DNA from: Symbiobacterium terraclitae
Lineage (GTDB): Bacteria > Bacillota > Sulfobacillia > Symbiobacteriales > Symbiobacteriaceae
NCBI RefSeq assembly: GCF_017874315.1
Contig: NZ_JAGGLG010000011.1
Location: forward strand, 48,600-112,599
Direction of reading: 5' to 3'
Length of the DNA stretch: 64,000 bases
Within the stretch, counting starts at the first letter, position 1; every line of letters begins with the position of its first letter. Below the pieces are notes generated by a model. It did no database searches and was not told the DNA's origin. It saw nothing but the letters and a program-made list of their open reading frames with translations. This document shows, one piece after another, positions 25,390-35,405 of this stretch. Position numbers and translations under genes: made by a program.

Positions 25390-26333
25390 GCAGGCGCGTC
25401 ATCAAGCCTCCCCGTCTCCGCCCCGGCGACCTGGTGGGCGTCGTCGCCCCGTCAAGCCCGGTCGTGACCCGCCGGGAGGAGGTGGAGGCCGCGATCAGGC
25501 GGCTGGAGGCGTTCGGGTTCCGTGTGCGTACAGGGGAGCACCTCTGGGGCCGGGTCGGGGTCCGGGCCGGCAGCCGGGAGGCGCAGCTGGCGGATCTGCA
25601 CGCCATGTGGTCCGACCCCGCGGTGAAGGCGATCTTCTGCGCCACCGGCGGGATCACGGCCATCACGCTGGTGGACGGGCTCGACTACGACCTGGTCGCC
25701 CGCAACCCCAAGGCGTTCATCGGCATGAGCGACATCACTATTCTGCAGGCTGCGCTGCTCCGCCGGGCCGGACTCGTGACCTTCCACGCATCCTGTCTGG
25801 CCGAGGGTCTGGGTTCGCCTGACGCCGAGCAGGAGGGGCCCCACCTGCTGCGGGTGCTGACCGATCCGCGACCCCCGGGACCGCTGCCCGAGTGGGCGGG
25901 GGAGGTCCGGGTGGTGAAGGGGAGCCGGGGCGACGCCGTGCGCGGCCGGCTGGTCGGCGGCTCCTGGAACTGCATGCTCCACCTGCTGGGCACGCCCTAC
26001 TGGCCCGACACCGACGGGGCGATCCTCTTCCTGGAGGGGGTCAACCTGGCCACATCGGCAGTCCTGCGCGGGCTGGCCCAGCTCCGGCTCGCGGGGGCGC
26101 TGGACGGGGTGGCTGCCATCCTCTTCGGGCACATGGAGGGCTGCTTCCCCGACCGGTCCTCGCCGGCGGAGAGGCTGGCCCTGGCCGTGGAGCAGGCGCT
26201 GGGCGACCTGGACCTGCCCGTCTGCCAGACCGAGGCGTTCGGCCACTGCGTGCCCAACGTCACGTTGCCCGTCGGGTCGATGGCGTCCATTCAGGACGGG
26301 CGGCTGGTGCTGGAAGAGGGTGCGGTGGTCTGA
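25386..26333 (+). CDS. S66-family LD-carboxypeptidase / MccF-like
   Basis: A 315-residue serine peptidase of family S66. The nucleophile is S115 in GMSDITIL, preceded by ATGGITA, and the C-terminal PVCQTEAFGHC supplies the His/Glu region. S66 members either trim tetrapeptides in murein recycling or inactivate microcin C-like aminoacyl nucleotides (MccF). Coupling with a GNAT gene resembles the combined acetyltransferase and MccF immunity logic, but murein recycling is equally possible. No signal peptide is visible, so it should act in the cytoplasm. Confidence 0.9.
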   Translation: MSRRVIKPPRLRPGDLVGVVAPSSPVVTRREEVEAAIRRLEAFGFRVRTGEHLWGRVGVRAGSREAQLADLHAMWSDPAVKAIFCATGGITAITLVDGLDYDLVARNPKAFIGMSDITILQAALLRRAGLVTFHASCLAEGLGSPDAEQEGPHLLRVLTDPRPPGPLPEWAGEVRVVKGSRGDAVRGRLVGGSWNCMLHLLGTPYWPDTDGAILFLEGVNLATSAVLRGLAQLRLAGALDGVAAILFGHMEGCFPDRSSPAERLALAVEQALGDLDLPVCQTEAFGHCVPNVTLPVGSMASIQDGRLVLEEGAVV

Positions 26334-26396
26334 CGGTCGGTCTGTTTCAACGTTGCGAAGATCAGACGCTGTATGTATCAACGGAGGTTGCTTGGG

Positions 26397-27329
26397 ATGG
26401 CAAGACCTCGACAACGGGGTAGACGACTCGAAGCGGACTTCACGGAGGATACAGTAGCTCTCGTCATTGACAGCTATCTTGCGGTGGCATCTTTCCCGCA
26501 CTGTGGGCTGACGGTGGAACTATTCAGTCGACGTTGGGAAAGAAGATTGGGTGCGGACGCCCGAATCACGGGTTTCATGCCGTTCTACATGCAGTTCAAG
26601 AGACCATCCGCCTACCCTGGCGATAGCCGCGCGAAGGTTGTTCTTGATCGCAAGCGACTAAATCCCCCCCTTACGACAATGCCTCAGACCTTCTTCTTTG
26701 AGCTGCGAAACAAGAGGACTGGTCAGGCAGACTATCAACATAACATCCTGTACCGGTTGCGCCAGCGTCTGGTCCGCTGGGGACTTGGCGATGCGGCATA
26801 CGTCTGCCCCTTATTCTTGGAGCGAGAGGCATATCGTTTTCATATGTATCTTTGCGCTCTGAGGCTGTGGACCAGGTTCGGAACGCTGGTGCCTGTCTCT
26901 CTGGGCGGTGTAGTCATAATGGATGGTGGGACAGCTAGCTTCAGTAACATTCCAATCCTAAGCGAACATGTTAGCATTCCTCCACACAAGCCTGTGACTA
27001 CGGCAGATCACTGCTACAGTTTCTTGCCTACTGGAAATGAGATCTGCTTTCACTCGCCCGAGCAGGTCACTCAGGAACCCATGAAACTTGATCGGTGGCT
27101 TGATGACCTCCTTAGCAACACTGCCGGACAGCAGCGACTCATATTGAGAGAGGAAGCTAAGTCCACTCTTCGACAACTACTGGAGCCAACTCAAGATGAT
27201 GATGCTCTTCCCTACCCACAGGATCTACTTGCCAATCGCGACGATATCGAATCTTGGTTGGCATGGGGTGACTACCTGTGGTCTGAGTACGAAATACAGC
27301 AGTATGCATTCGTTAGATGGGAAGATTGA
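26397..27329 (+). CDS. AT-rich orphan protein, possible PD-(D/E)XK nuclease
   Basis: A 310-residue protein I do not recognise by name. Its base composition (about half GC by eye) and codon choice differ strongly from all neighbours, which points to recent transfer. An N-terminal helix (EADFTEDTVALVIDSYL), LGADARI, then FMPFYMQFKRP give an E...D...Q-x-K arrangement like the core of PD-(D/E)XK nucleases; this is suggestive only. QADYQHNILYRLRQRL follows. The ATG at 26397 has GGAGG 9 nt upstream. It is a single gene with its own terminator, and a defence or restriction role is a guess. Confidence 0.75.
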   Translation: MARPRQRGRRLEADFTEDTVALVIDSYLAVASFPHCGLTVELFSRRWERRLGADARITGFMPFYMQFKRPSAYPGDSRAKVVLDRKRLNPPLTTMPQTFFFELRNKRTGQADYQHNILYRLRQRLVRWGLGDAAYVCPLFLEREAYRFHMYLCALRLWTRFGTLVPVSLGGVVIMDGGTASFSNIPILSEHVSIPPHKPVTTADHCYSFLPTGNEICFHSPEQVTQEPMKLDRWLDDLLSNTAGQQRLILREEAKSTLRQLLEPTQDDDALPYPQDLLANRDDIESWLAWGDYLWSEYEIQQYAFVRWED

Positions 27330-27345
27330 CGCAAGTCATCTCATC

Positions 27346-27383
27346 GCGCCCGGTCCTGTCCACGCGGGGCCGGGCGCATTTTT
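27346..27383 (+). terminator. Terminator after the AT-rich orphan
   Basis: An 11-bp stem GCGCCCGGTCC/GGGCCGGGCGC (27346-27356 with 27367-27377) followed by ATTTTTC. Confidence 0.85.
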
Positions 27384-27399
27384 CCCGCGGATTTTTAAC

Positions 27400-27414
27400 T
27401 TAGAATGAGACTAA
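27400..27414 (+). promoter_or_regulatory. PerR-box-like operator upstream of katG
   Basis: TTAGAATGAGACTAA matches the 7-1-7 PerR consensus TTATAATNATTATAA at 10 of 14 half-site positions. It lies 86 bp before katG, a classic PerR target in Firmicutes. Confidence 0.45.
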
Positions 27415-27485
27415 TTTGCAGGCATTCGCCTGGGGTGCGTCGAATCTTATTCCTAGTGGCTCTGTTCAGAATACCGAGCCCGTAG

Positions 27486-29684
<2,199 letters not shown>

Positions 29685-29695
29685 CCCCACACTGA

Positions 29696-29736
29696 CCCGG
29701 CCGCCCGGGCGGTTCCGCCGCCCGGGCGGCCGGGCA
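29696..29736 (+). terminator. 17-bp perfect hairpin after katG
   Basis: The 17-nt arm at 29696-29712 is perfectly complementary to 29718-29734, with a 5-nt loop. There is little T-run, but the stem is very stable. Confidence 0.7.
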
Positions 29737-29852
29737 CTGTCTGCGCCACCCGCTGGAACGCGCGCGTGTGTGCACGCCCGCAGCGAGGCTTTCCCCCGCT
29801 GCGGAGGAAGGCGGACATCATCCGGCGTATTCAGCCACCAGGGTGATGTGCC

Positions 29853-31535
29853 ATGCCCAAGCTCCACCGCCTCCATTGGATTGACGCACAGGTCCGCGCC
29901 GGCCGCTACCCCAACGCCAGGACCCTGGCCGCCGCCTTCGGCATCTCGCACCGCCAGGCGCTGCGCGACTTCGAGTACATGCGCGACTCGCTGGGTGCAC
30001 CCCTGGTCTACTCAGCTGCGCACCGAGGGTTCACCTACGGCGAGTCCCCTTTTGTGCTGCCGGGTCCTTACGTGACGGAGACCCAGCAGGCTGCCCTGGG
30101 GCACCTCGCACGGTATTACGAAGCCGTCGCCGAGCACGACAGGGATGCGGGGCCGGTCTACGCCGACCTGGCCGGGCTCTTCCGCCGGCTGAGCGGGCTC
30201 GGCTCGGCCCCCGCCCGCGCCGCCCGGGGCGCAGAGCAGCCCCTGCCGCTGGTCCCGTACCGGGCAATCCTCGCCGGGCCTTCGCGGCCCGCCCCGCTGC
30301 AACCCTTCTACCGGGGCAGGGCGCCTGACGGGAAGCTGATCGTTGAGTTCCACGACCCCGACGCCTTCCTGTGCGCCCTCTGGGACGCCCCGGGTTGTCG
30401 CATCGAGTCGCCCCGCTGGCTGCGGGAGCGCTTGAGGGTCCGGGCCGAGCGAATCGTGGCCGACAACCGTGATATGACACGCCACGTCACACCAGCGGCG
30501 GTAAACCTGTCTCAGGAGCCCGGGATGGCTCCGGGCAGCAAGTCGGAGAGGAGAATGGCGATGGAGAAGAGGCGCGGCGCCGTTGGCGCACGGTTCGTCG
30601 AGGGCTGGATGAGCTACGTCGGGGCCGTGCAGGGCGTCCTGGACGCCGCCGGCATGGGGCCGTGGGAGTACTGGCGGCTGATGGGCGAGACCGGCATGGC
30701 GTTTCACCTGGTGATGCACGAGACCTGCTGCATCAGCTCGGTCACCGTGTACGACTGGATGAACACCCACTCGGCGGCGATGAGCCGCATCGGCGTCCTG
30801 TCGGAGGTGTACCAGGCGCTGCCCGGAACCCCCACCTACGACGCGGCCTGCCGGCGGGCAGTGGTGAACATCCGGGAGTCGATCGACAACGGGGTCGGCG
30901 TGGTGCTCTGGGGCGTGGACACCGGCGAGTTTGGGGTGGTCCACGGGTACGACGACGAGGACGGCGTGCTGCTGACCAGCGGCTGCTGGGGCTCCAGGGG
31001 CAGGCCGATCCTGTACGAGAACATCGGGCGCACCTTCCCCGGCGCGCCGGTCCTGCACTACCAGATCATGCTGGAGCGGGTGCCCACCGACGAGCGGCAG
31101 ACGGCCCGCAGCGCCCTGCAGCACTACGTGGACCTGATGGACCGTCCGGGCCACATCGCCCCGGGGTACCGCGCGGGGCTCCTGGCCTACGACAACTGGA
31201 TCCAGGGGCTGCAGACCGAGGGCTTCAGCGGGACGGGCTGCCGGTACGCCACCTTCGTCTACACCGAGGCCAGGGAGTGCGCCGCCCGCTACGTCGCCCA
31301 CCTGGCCGGGGCGGATCCTGCACTGAAGCCGGCGGCGGACGCTTTCCGCCGCACGGCCGAGATCTACGGGCGCATGATGAAGGTCCTGGGTCAGGACCTG
31401 TCTGACCCGTCGCCGCTGGAGGCGCCGGTCAGCGCCGAGCAGGCAGCCGCGCTGGTCCCCCTGCTCAGGGAGGCGAAGCAGAGCGAGGCCGAGACGGTGG
31501 CGCTCGTGCAGCGGTACCTGGAGACAAGCGCATGA
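29853..31535 (+). CDS. WYL-type regulator fused in frame to a BtrH-like domain
   Basis: A single 560-residue frame holds two parts. Residues 1-~215 look like a DeoR/HTH plus WYL-domain regulator (NARTLAAAFGISHRQALRDF; a C-terminal LIVEFHDPDAFLCALW...WLRERLRVRAERIV). Residues ~237-560 resemble BtrH/C39-like acyl-transfer or peptidase-like proteins (HETCCISSVTVYDWMNTHSA, VVHGYDDEDGVLL). The linker looks like intergenic DNA: GGAGCC/GGCTCC hairpin, then GGAGAGGAG (30544-30552) followed by ATG 30555 and 30561, both in frame. The second part may therefore be made separately as well as fused. Function is unknown. Confidence 0.7.
   Translation: MPKLHRLHWIDAQVRAGRYPNARTLAAAFGISHRQALRDFEYMRDSLGAPLVYSAAHRGFTYGESPFVLPGPYVTETQQAALGHLARYYEAVAEHDRDAGPVYADLAGLFRRLSGLGSAPARAARGAEQPLPLVPYRAILAGPSRPAPLQPFYRGRAPDGKLIVEFHDPDAFLCALWDAPGCRIESPRWLRERLRVRAERIVADNRDMTRHVTPAAVNLSQEPGMAPGSKSERRMAMEKRRGAVGARFVEGWMSYVGAVQGVLDAAGMGPWEYWRLMGETGMAFHLVMHETCCISSVTVYDWMNTHSAAMSRIGVLSEVYQALPGTPTYDAACRRAVVNIRESIDNGVGVVLWGVDTGEFGVVHGYDDEDGVLLTSGCWGSRGRPILYENIGRTFPGAPVLHYQIMLERVPTDERQTARSALQHYVDLMDRPGHIAPGYRAGLLAYDNWIQGLQTEGFSGTGCRYATFVYTEARECAARYVAHLAGADPALKPAADAFRRTAEIYGRMMKVLGQDLSDPSPLEAPVSAEQAAALVPLLREAKQSEAETVALVQRYLETSA
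30544..30563 (+). promoter_or_regulatory. Internal ribosome binding site with in-frame ATGs
   Basis: GGAGAGGAG is placed ideally before ATG codons at 30555 and 30561, which are in frame with the surrounding long ORF (residues 235 and 237). Confidence 0.55.
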
Positions 31536-31538
31536 CGG

Positions 31539-31595
31539 AATGGGAAGGGCCTGTCCCCGTGCCTGACGCACGGGTGCGCAGGCCCTTTCCCGTTC
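31539..31595 (+). terminator. Long hairpin after the WYL/BtrH-like gene
   Basis: GGGAAGGGCCTG just after the stop pairs with CAGGCCCTTTCCC, and an inner CCGTG/CACGG extends the stem. The 3' arm is also the first unit of the repeat that follows. Confidence 0.6.
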
Positions 31596-31718
31596 TGGAC
31601 GCACGGGTGCGCATGCCCTTTCCCGTTCTGGACGCTGCCCTTTCCCTTTCTGGACGCACGGGTGCGCAGGCCGTTCCCGTGCTGCACGCACGGCGCTGCG
31701 CACCCCCTTTGCCGTGCG
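31565..31718 (+). repeat. ~33-bp tandem repeat after the WYL/BtrH-like gene
   Basis: Units begin GACGCACGGGTGCGCA at 31565, 31598 and 31653, with a truncated copy at 31631 and a diverged one at 31685. Each contains the small palindrome CGCACGGGTGCG and the linker CCCTTTCCCGTTCTG. The rest of the interval to 31820 holds no gene. Confidence 0.8.
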
Positions 31719-31821
31719 CGGTGATGTGCGGTCCATCCCGTACTCTGCACGCCCTGGTGCGCCGGCCCCGCCTCCCTGATGAGCGCACGGTTACGAACGC
31801 CCTTTACCGGCCGGCCGGCAC

Positions 31822-31850
31822 TTGACACCTCGATCCTCCAGTCGTACGAT
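31822..31850 (+). promoter_or_regulatory. Promoter of the TetR-glycosyltransferase pair
   Basis: Perfect TTGACA (31822-31827), 17-bp spacer, TACGAT (31845-31850). An A-rich segment with AACG-N6-CGTT (about 31866-31879) lies just downstream and could be the TetR operator. Confidence 0.75.
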
Positions 31851-31896
31851 AAAACCAAAAACCAAAACGGATTTTCGTTCACAGAATGGGAGGCTG

Positions 31897-32514
31897 ATGC
31901 CCTTGCCTACCCCGTTCACCGCAGAGGAGCGCGCCTCCATCCGCCGGCAGCTGCTGGAGTCGGGGCGCAGTCTCTTCACCACGGTGGGCCTGAAGAAGAC
32001 CACCCTGGAGGATCTCGTCCGCCCCATCGGCATCGCCAAGAGCACGTTCTACGCCTTCTTCGACTCCAAGGAGGCCCTCTACCTGGAACTGCTGGCCGAA
32101 GAGGCGCCAGGCGTGGAGCAGCAGGTCATGCCGGCGCTCTCGGCCGGACTCCCGGCTAGGGAGGCCATCGCCCAGTTCCTCACCCGGCTGTTGGCGGTCT
32201 ACGAGAGCAACTCGCTGACCCGGCGCCTCCTGACGCACCCGGACGAGCTGGCGATGGTGGCCCGCCGGGTCCCGCGCGAGGCTTTCAGCGCGAAGCTGAA
32301 GGGCGTGGCGCAGCCGCTGGCGTCATACATCCGACAGGCGCAGGCGCGGGGCGAAGTGGTGGACGGGGACCCCGAGGTGCTGGCCGGCGTCATCCAGGCC
32401 GTGACGCTGCTGAGCCTGCACCGGGAGACCATCGGTGCGGAACGCTACCCGGCGGTGATGGCCGCACTGGTCACCGCCGTCGCATCCGGACTCACGAGGG
32501 GGCCCGGTCGATGA
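31897..32514 (+). CDS. TetR/AcrR-family regulator
   Basis: A 205-residue repressor with an N-terminal TetR helix-turn-helix (TTLEDLVRPIGIAKSTFYAFFDSKEALY). The rest is the variable ligand-binding domain. ATG 31897 is only 3 nt from GGGAGG, so TTG 31903 may be the real start. It overlaps the glycosyltransferase gene by 4 nt (ATGA) and shares its promoter, so it probably controls its own operon and senses a compound that the transferase modifies. Confidence 0.9.
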   Translation: MPLPTPFTAEERASIRRQLLESGRSLFTTVGLKKTTLEDLVRPIGIAKSTFYAFFDSKEALYLELLAEEAPGVEQQVMPALSAGLPAREAIAQFLTRLLAVYESNSLTRRLLTHPDELAMVARRVPREAFSAKLKGVAQPLASYIRQAQARGEVVDGDPEVLAGVIQAVTLLSLHRETIGAERYPAVMAALVTAVASGLTRGPGR

Positions 32515-33764
32515 AGTTCGTCATCCTGGCCACCGGAACCCGGGGAGACGTCCAGCCCTTCGTCGCCCTGGCGCAGGGCCTCGCCGGCGCCGGTCACGAG
32601 GCGGTGCTGGCGGCGCCCGGCAGCTTCGAACCGTTCGCCCGGGGTCACGGGGTCAGCTTTCATCCGATGGGGAGCGACTACGCGGCCCTGCTGGAATCGC
32701 CGGAGGGGAAGGCGGCTCTGGGCGGAAACCCGGTGAAGATGGTGCAGGTGCTCCGGCAGACCGTCTTCCCCATGATGCGCCGGATGCTGGATGACGCCTG
32801 GGAGGCGGCGCAGGGGGCCGGGGCGGTCATCTATCATCCGAAGGCGCTGGCGGGGGTCCACCTGGCGGAGCGACTCGGGGTGCCCTGCTTCATCGGCGCC
32901 CCGGTTCCGGTGGTGGTGCCGACTGCGGCATTTCCGGCGCCGGCCTTCGTGGGACGCAGCCTTGGCGGCCCGCTCAACCGGCTCACGTACTACGCCGTGC
33001 GGTCGGGCAGCCGCCCGTTCCGGGGGATGATCGACGAGTGGCGCCGGACCCGGCTCGGCCTCGGCCCGCGCCGTGAGGGCGAGTACACGCACCGCGGGCG
33101 GCCGGTCCCCGTACTCCACGCCTTCAGCCGGCACGTGGTGCCCCCGCCGGCCGACTGGCCGCCGGAGGCGATCGTCACGGGCTACTGGTTCCCCCGGCCG
33201 GCACGGGAGTGGGCGCCGCCGCCTGCCCTGACCGCCTTCCTGGAGGCGGGCCCGCCCCCGGTCTACGTGGGGTTCGGGTCGATGAGCGGCATCGACCGGG
33301 AGGGCATCAACCGGATGGTCGTCGCTGCCCTGGCCCGGGCCGGGATGAGGGGAGTCCTGGCCACCGGGACCGGCGAGGCTCCTGCGCCCCTTTCCGACAC
33401 CGTCCTGGCCATTCCCGGTGCCCCGCACGACTGGCTCTTCCCCCGGATGGCCGCCGTCGTGCACCACGGCGGTGCCGGCACCACCGCGGCAGGACTGGCG
33501 GCAGGCAGGCCGACGGTGATCTGCCCCGCCACGACGGATCAGCCGTTCTGGGGCCACATCGTGCACCGGCTGGGCGTCGGCCCCGCCCCGATCCCCCGGA
33601 GGCAGCTCACCGCCGAGCGGCTGGCGGAGGCGGTTCGGGCCGCGACCGGAGACCCGGAGATGCAGCGCCGGGCCGCCGCCCTGGGCGAGGCGATCCGGGC
33701 GGAGGACGGCGTCGCACAAGCGGTGGCGGAGATCCTGCGGCGGGTCGGTGCACTGGCCGGATGA
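32511..33764 (+). CDS. GT1-family glycosyltransferase (MGT/sterol-type)
   Basis: A 417-residue GT-B glycosyltransferase. The N-terminal LATGTRGDVQPFVALAQGL loop and the C-terminal donor site HHGGAGTTAAGLAAGRPTV with TTDQPFWG match UDP-sugar-dependent enzymes that glycosylate sterols, macrolides or glycopeptides. A TetR gene overlapping its start suggests inducible detoxification of a xenobiotic or antibiotic, though lipid glycosylation cannot be excluded. Confidence 0.9.
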   Translation: MKFVILATGTRGDVQPFVALAQGLAGAGHEAVLAAPGSFEPFARGHGVSFHPMGSDYAALLESPEGKAALGGNPVKMVQVLRQTVFPMMRRMLDDAWEAAQGAGAVIYHPKALAGVHLAERLGVPCFIGAPVPVVVPTAAFPAPAFVGRSLGGPLNRLTYYAVRSGSRPFRGMIDEWRRTRLGLGPRREGEYTHRGRPVPVLHAFSRHVVPPPADWPPEAIVTGYWFPRPAREWAPPPALTAFLEAGPPPVYVGFGSMSGIDREGINRMVVAALARAGMRGVLATGTGEAPAPLSDTVLAIPGAPHDWLFPRMAAVVHHGGAGTTAAGLAAGRPTVICPATTDQPFWGHIVHRLGVGPAPIPRRQLTAERLAEAVRAATGDPEMQRRAAALGEAIRAEDGVAQAVAEILRRVGALAG

Positions 33765-33876
33765 AAGCTGGTCGAACGTGAGGCCGGCGCGGGGGCTGCG
33801 GTGGAGATGGCATCTTCGCCCGGAGGGACGGCCTGCTCAGCCCGTCGTCCAGCGGTACGCAGAGGAGGAGTAGAGG

Positions 33877-34323
33877 ATGAGTCAACCGATTCCGTGGGAG
33901 GGATTCCACCACATCGCACTGGTCACCCCAGATCTGGACGCCACCATTGCTTTCTACGGCGGCGTGCTCGGGATGCAGGTCGGTGAGATCCGCGTCGGCG
34001 GGGGTGTGCTGCCGCAGCGGCACTGCTTCATCCGCCCGGGCGACTCGGTGCAGACCTGGGGCCTGCACTTCTTCGAGAACCCGTCCGCCCAGATCCACCG
34101 GCTGACGATGGAGCAGCTCCAGCAGGGCGGGTTCATCCCCGGCGCGCTGCAGCACATCGCCTTCTCGCTGCCCGATGCCAGGGCCGCCGAGGCGCTGCGG
34201 CAGCGGCTGCGGGAGCATGGCGTGGAGGTCACGCCCACCGGTACCATCGGCCCCATCCAGAACATGCTGTTCTTCGACCCGCACGGCATCCTGCTGGAGG
34301 CGACGTGGCCGCGGGTGGAATGA
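33877..34323 (+). CDS. VOC-superfamily glyoxalase/dioxygenase-like protein
   Basis: A 148-residue vicinal-oxygen-chelate protein: FHHIALVTPDLDATIAFYGGVLG at the N-terminus and ILLEATWP at the C-terminus, with LQHIAFSLPD starting the second half. Metal-ligand candidates are H in HHIALV, H in QHIAF and E in LLEATW. Substrate unknown. AGGAGG lies about 9 nt before the ATG. Confidence 0.87.
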   Translation: MSQPIPWEGFHHIALVTPDLDATIAFYGGVLGMQVGEIRVGGGVLPQRHCFIRPGDSVQTWGLHFFENPSAQIHRLTMEQLQQGGFIPGALQHIAFSLPDARAAEALRQRLREHGVEVTPTGTIGPIQNMLFFDPHGILLEATWPRVE

Positions 34324-34353
34324 GAGGCGCCGGGGAGACAACGGTGCTGATGC

Positions 34354-34390
34354 GATCGGGCTGGCCGGCCTTGTGCCGACCAGCCCGATC
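34354..34390 (+). terminator. Hairpin after the VOC gene
   Basis: An 11-bp stem GATCGGGCTGG/CCAGCCCGATC (34354-34364 with 34380-34390); no T-run. Confidence 0.5.
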
Positions 34391-34479
34391 AGTTGTGCGC
34401 GCTTGTGACCCTGGCGGACTCAGGACCTTCGAAGAATGAAGTAGTACCCGTCCCCAGCCTCTGACGCGAGCCCCCGCGG

Positions 34480-35400
34480 CATCGTGCTACCCTACGTCTG
34501 GACGACGATCCGGAGCCGCTGCACGTTCTTGGATGACCATCCGGCCTCTTCCCAGGGTCCTGGATGCCAGCTGAATTCTTGCCACTTCACGTCTGAACGA
34601 CCGCCCGGTGCCTTCCCCGGTCCCCGGATGCCAGCTGAACCCGGGATACTTGACACGTGAAGTGTCACTTTTTCGCAGCCTCCAGCGCAGTGCCCTGCGG
34701 ATTTCTGCCACTTTACGTGTGAACGACCGCCCGGCGCCATTCCAGGTCGTTGGATCCCGGCAAGCCACGGCACAGTTGACACGTGAAGTGTCACTTTTCC
34801 GCAGCCTCCAGCGCAGCACCCTGCGGATTTTGTGCCACTTCACGTCTGAACGACTGGCAGGCGCCTTTCCAGGTCGTTGGATCCCGGCTGGCCACGGGCT
34901 AATTGATAGGTGAAGTGTCGCTTTTCTGCAGCCTCCAGCGCAGCGCCCTGCGGATTTTCTGCCACTTTACGTGTGAACGACCGCCCGGTGCCTTCCCCGG
35001 TCCCCGGATGCCGGCGAACCCGGGATACTTGACATGTGAAGTGTCACTTTTCCGCAGCCTTCAGCGCAGTGCCCTGCGGATTGTTTGCCACTTCACGTCT
35101 GAACGACCGCCCGGTGCGTTCCCCGGTCCCCGGTTGCCAGCTGAACCCGGGACAGTTGACACGTGAAGTGTCACTTTTCTGCAGCCTCCAGCGCAGCGCC
35201 CTGCGGATTTTCTGCCACTTTACGTGTGAACGACCGCCCGGTGCCTTCCCCGGACCCCGGATGCCGGCTGAGCCCGGGACACTTGACACGTGAAGTGTCA
35301 CTTTTCCCGCAGCCTCCAGCGCAGCACTCTGCGGATTTCTGCCACTTCACGTCTGAACGACAGCCCGGCGCCTTCCGGTCCCTGGGCTGTCGGCTGAAGT
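34480..35400 (+). repeat. 127-bp structured tandem array (seven units)
   Basis: Seven units repeat every 126-127 bp. Each has CCACTT(C/T)ACGT(C/G)TGAACGA, at 34582, 34708, 34835, 34962, 35088, 35215 and 35342. Six also have TTGACACGTGAAGTGTCACT or a close variant, at 34650, 34776, 34903, 35029, 35156 and 35283. TGACAC-N5-GTGTCA is a palindrome, ACGTGAAGTG pairs with CACTTCACGT about 60 bp away, and CCGCAG/CTGCGG lies between them. The two versions of the first element alternate strictly. No gene is present. The array runs into the stop codon of the gene at 35406. Confidence 0.92.
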
Positions 35401-35405
35401 TCCTG

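Noticed and set aside
31391..31882. Minus-strand ORFs with NGKGHAHPCVQ repeats
   Set aside because: These are translations of the 33-bp non-coding repeat after the WYL/BtrH-like gene.
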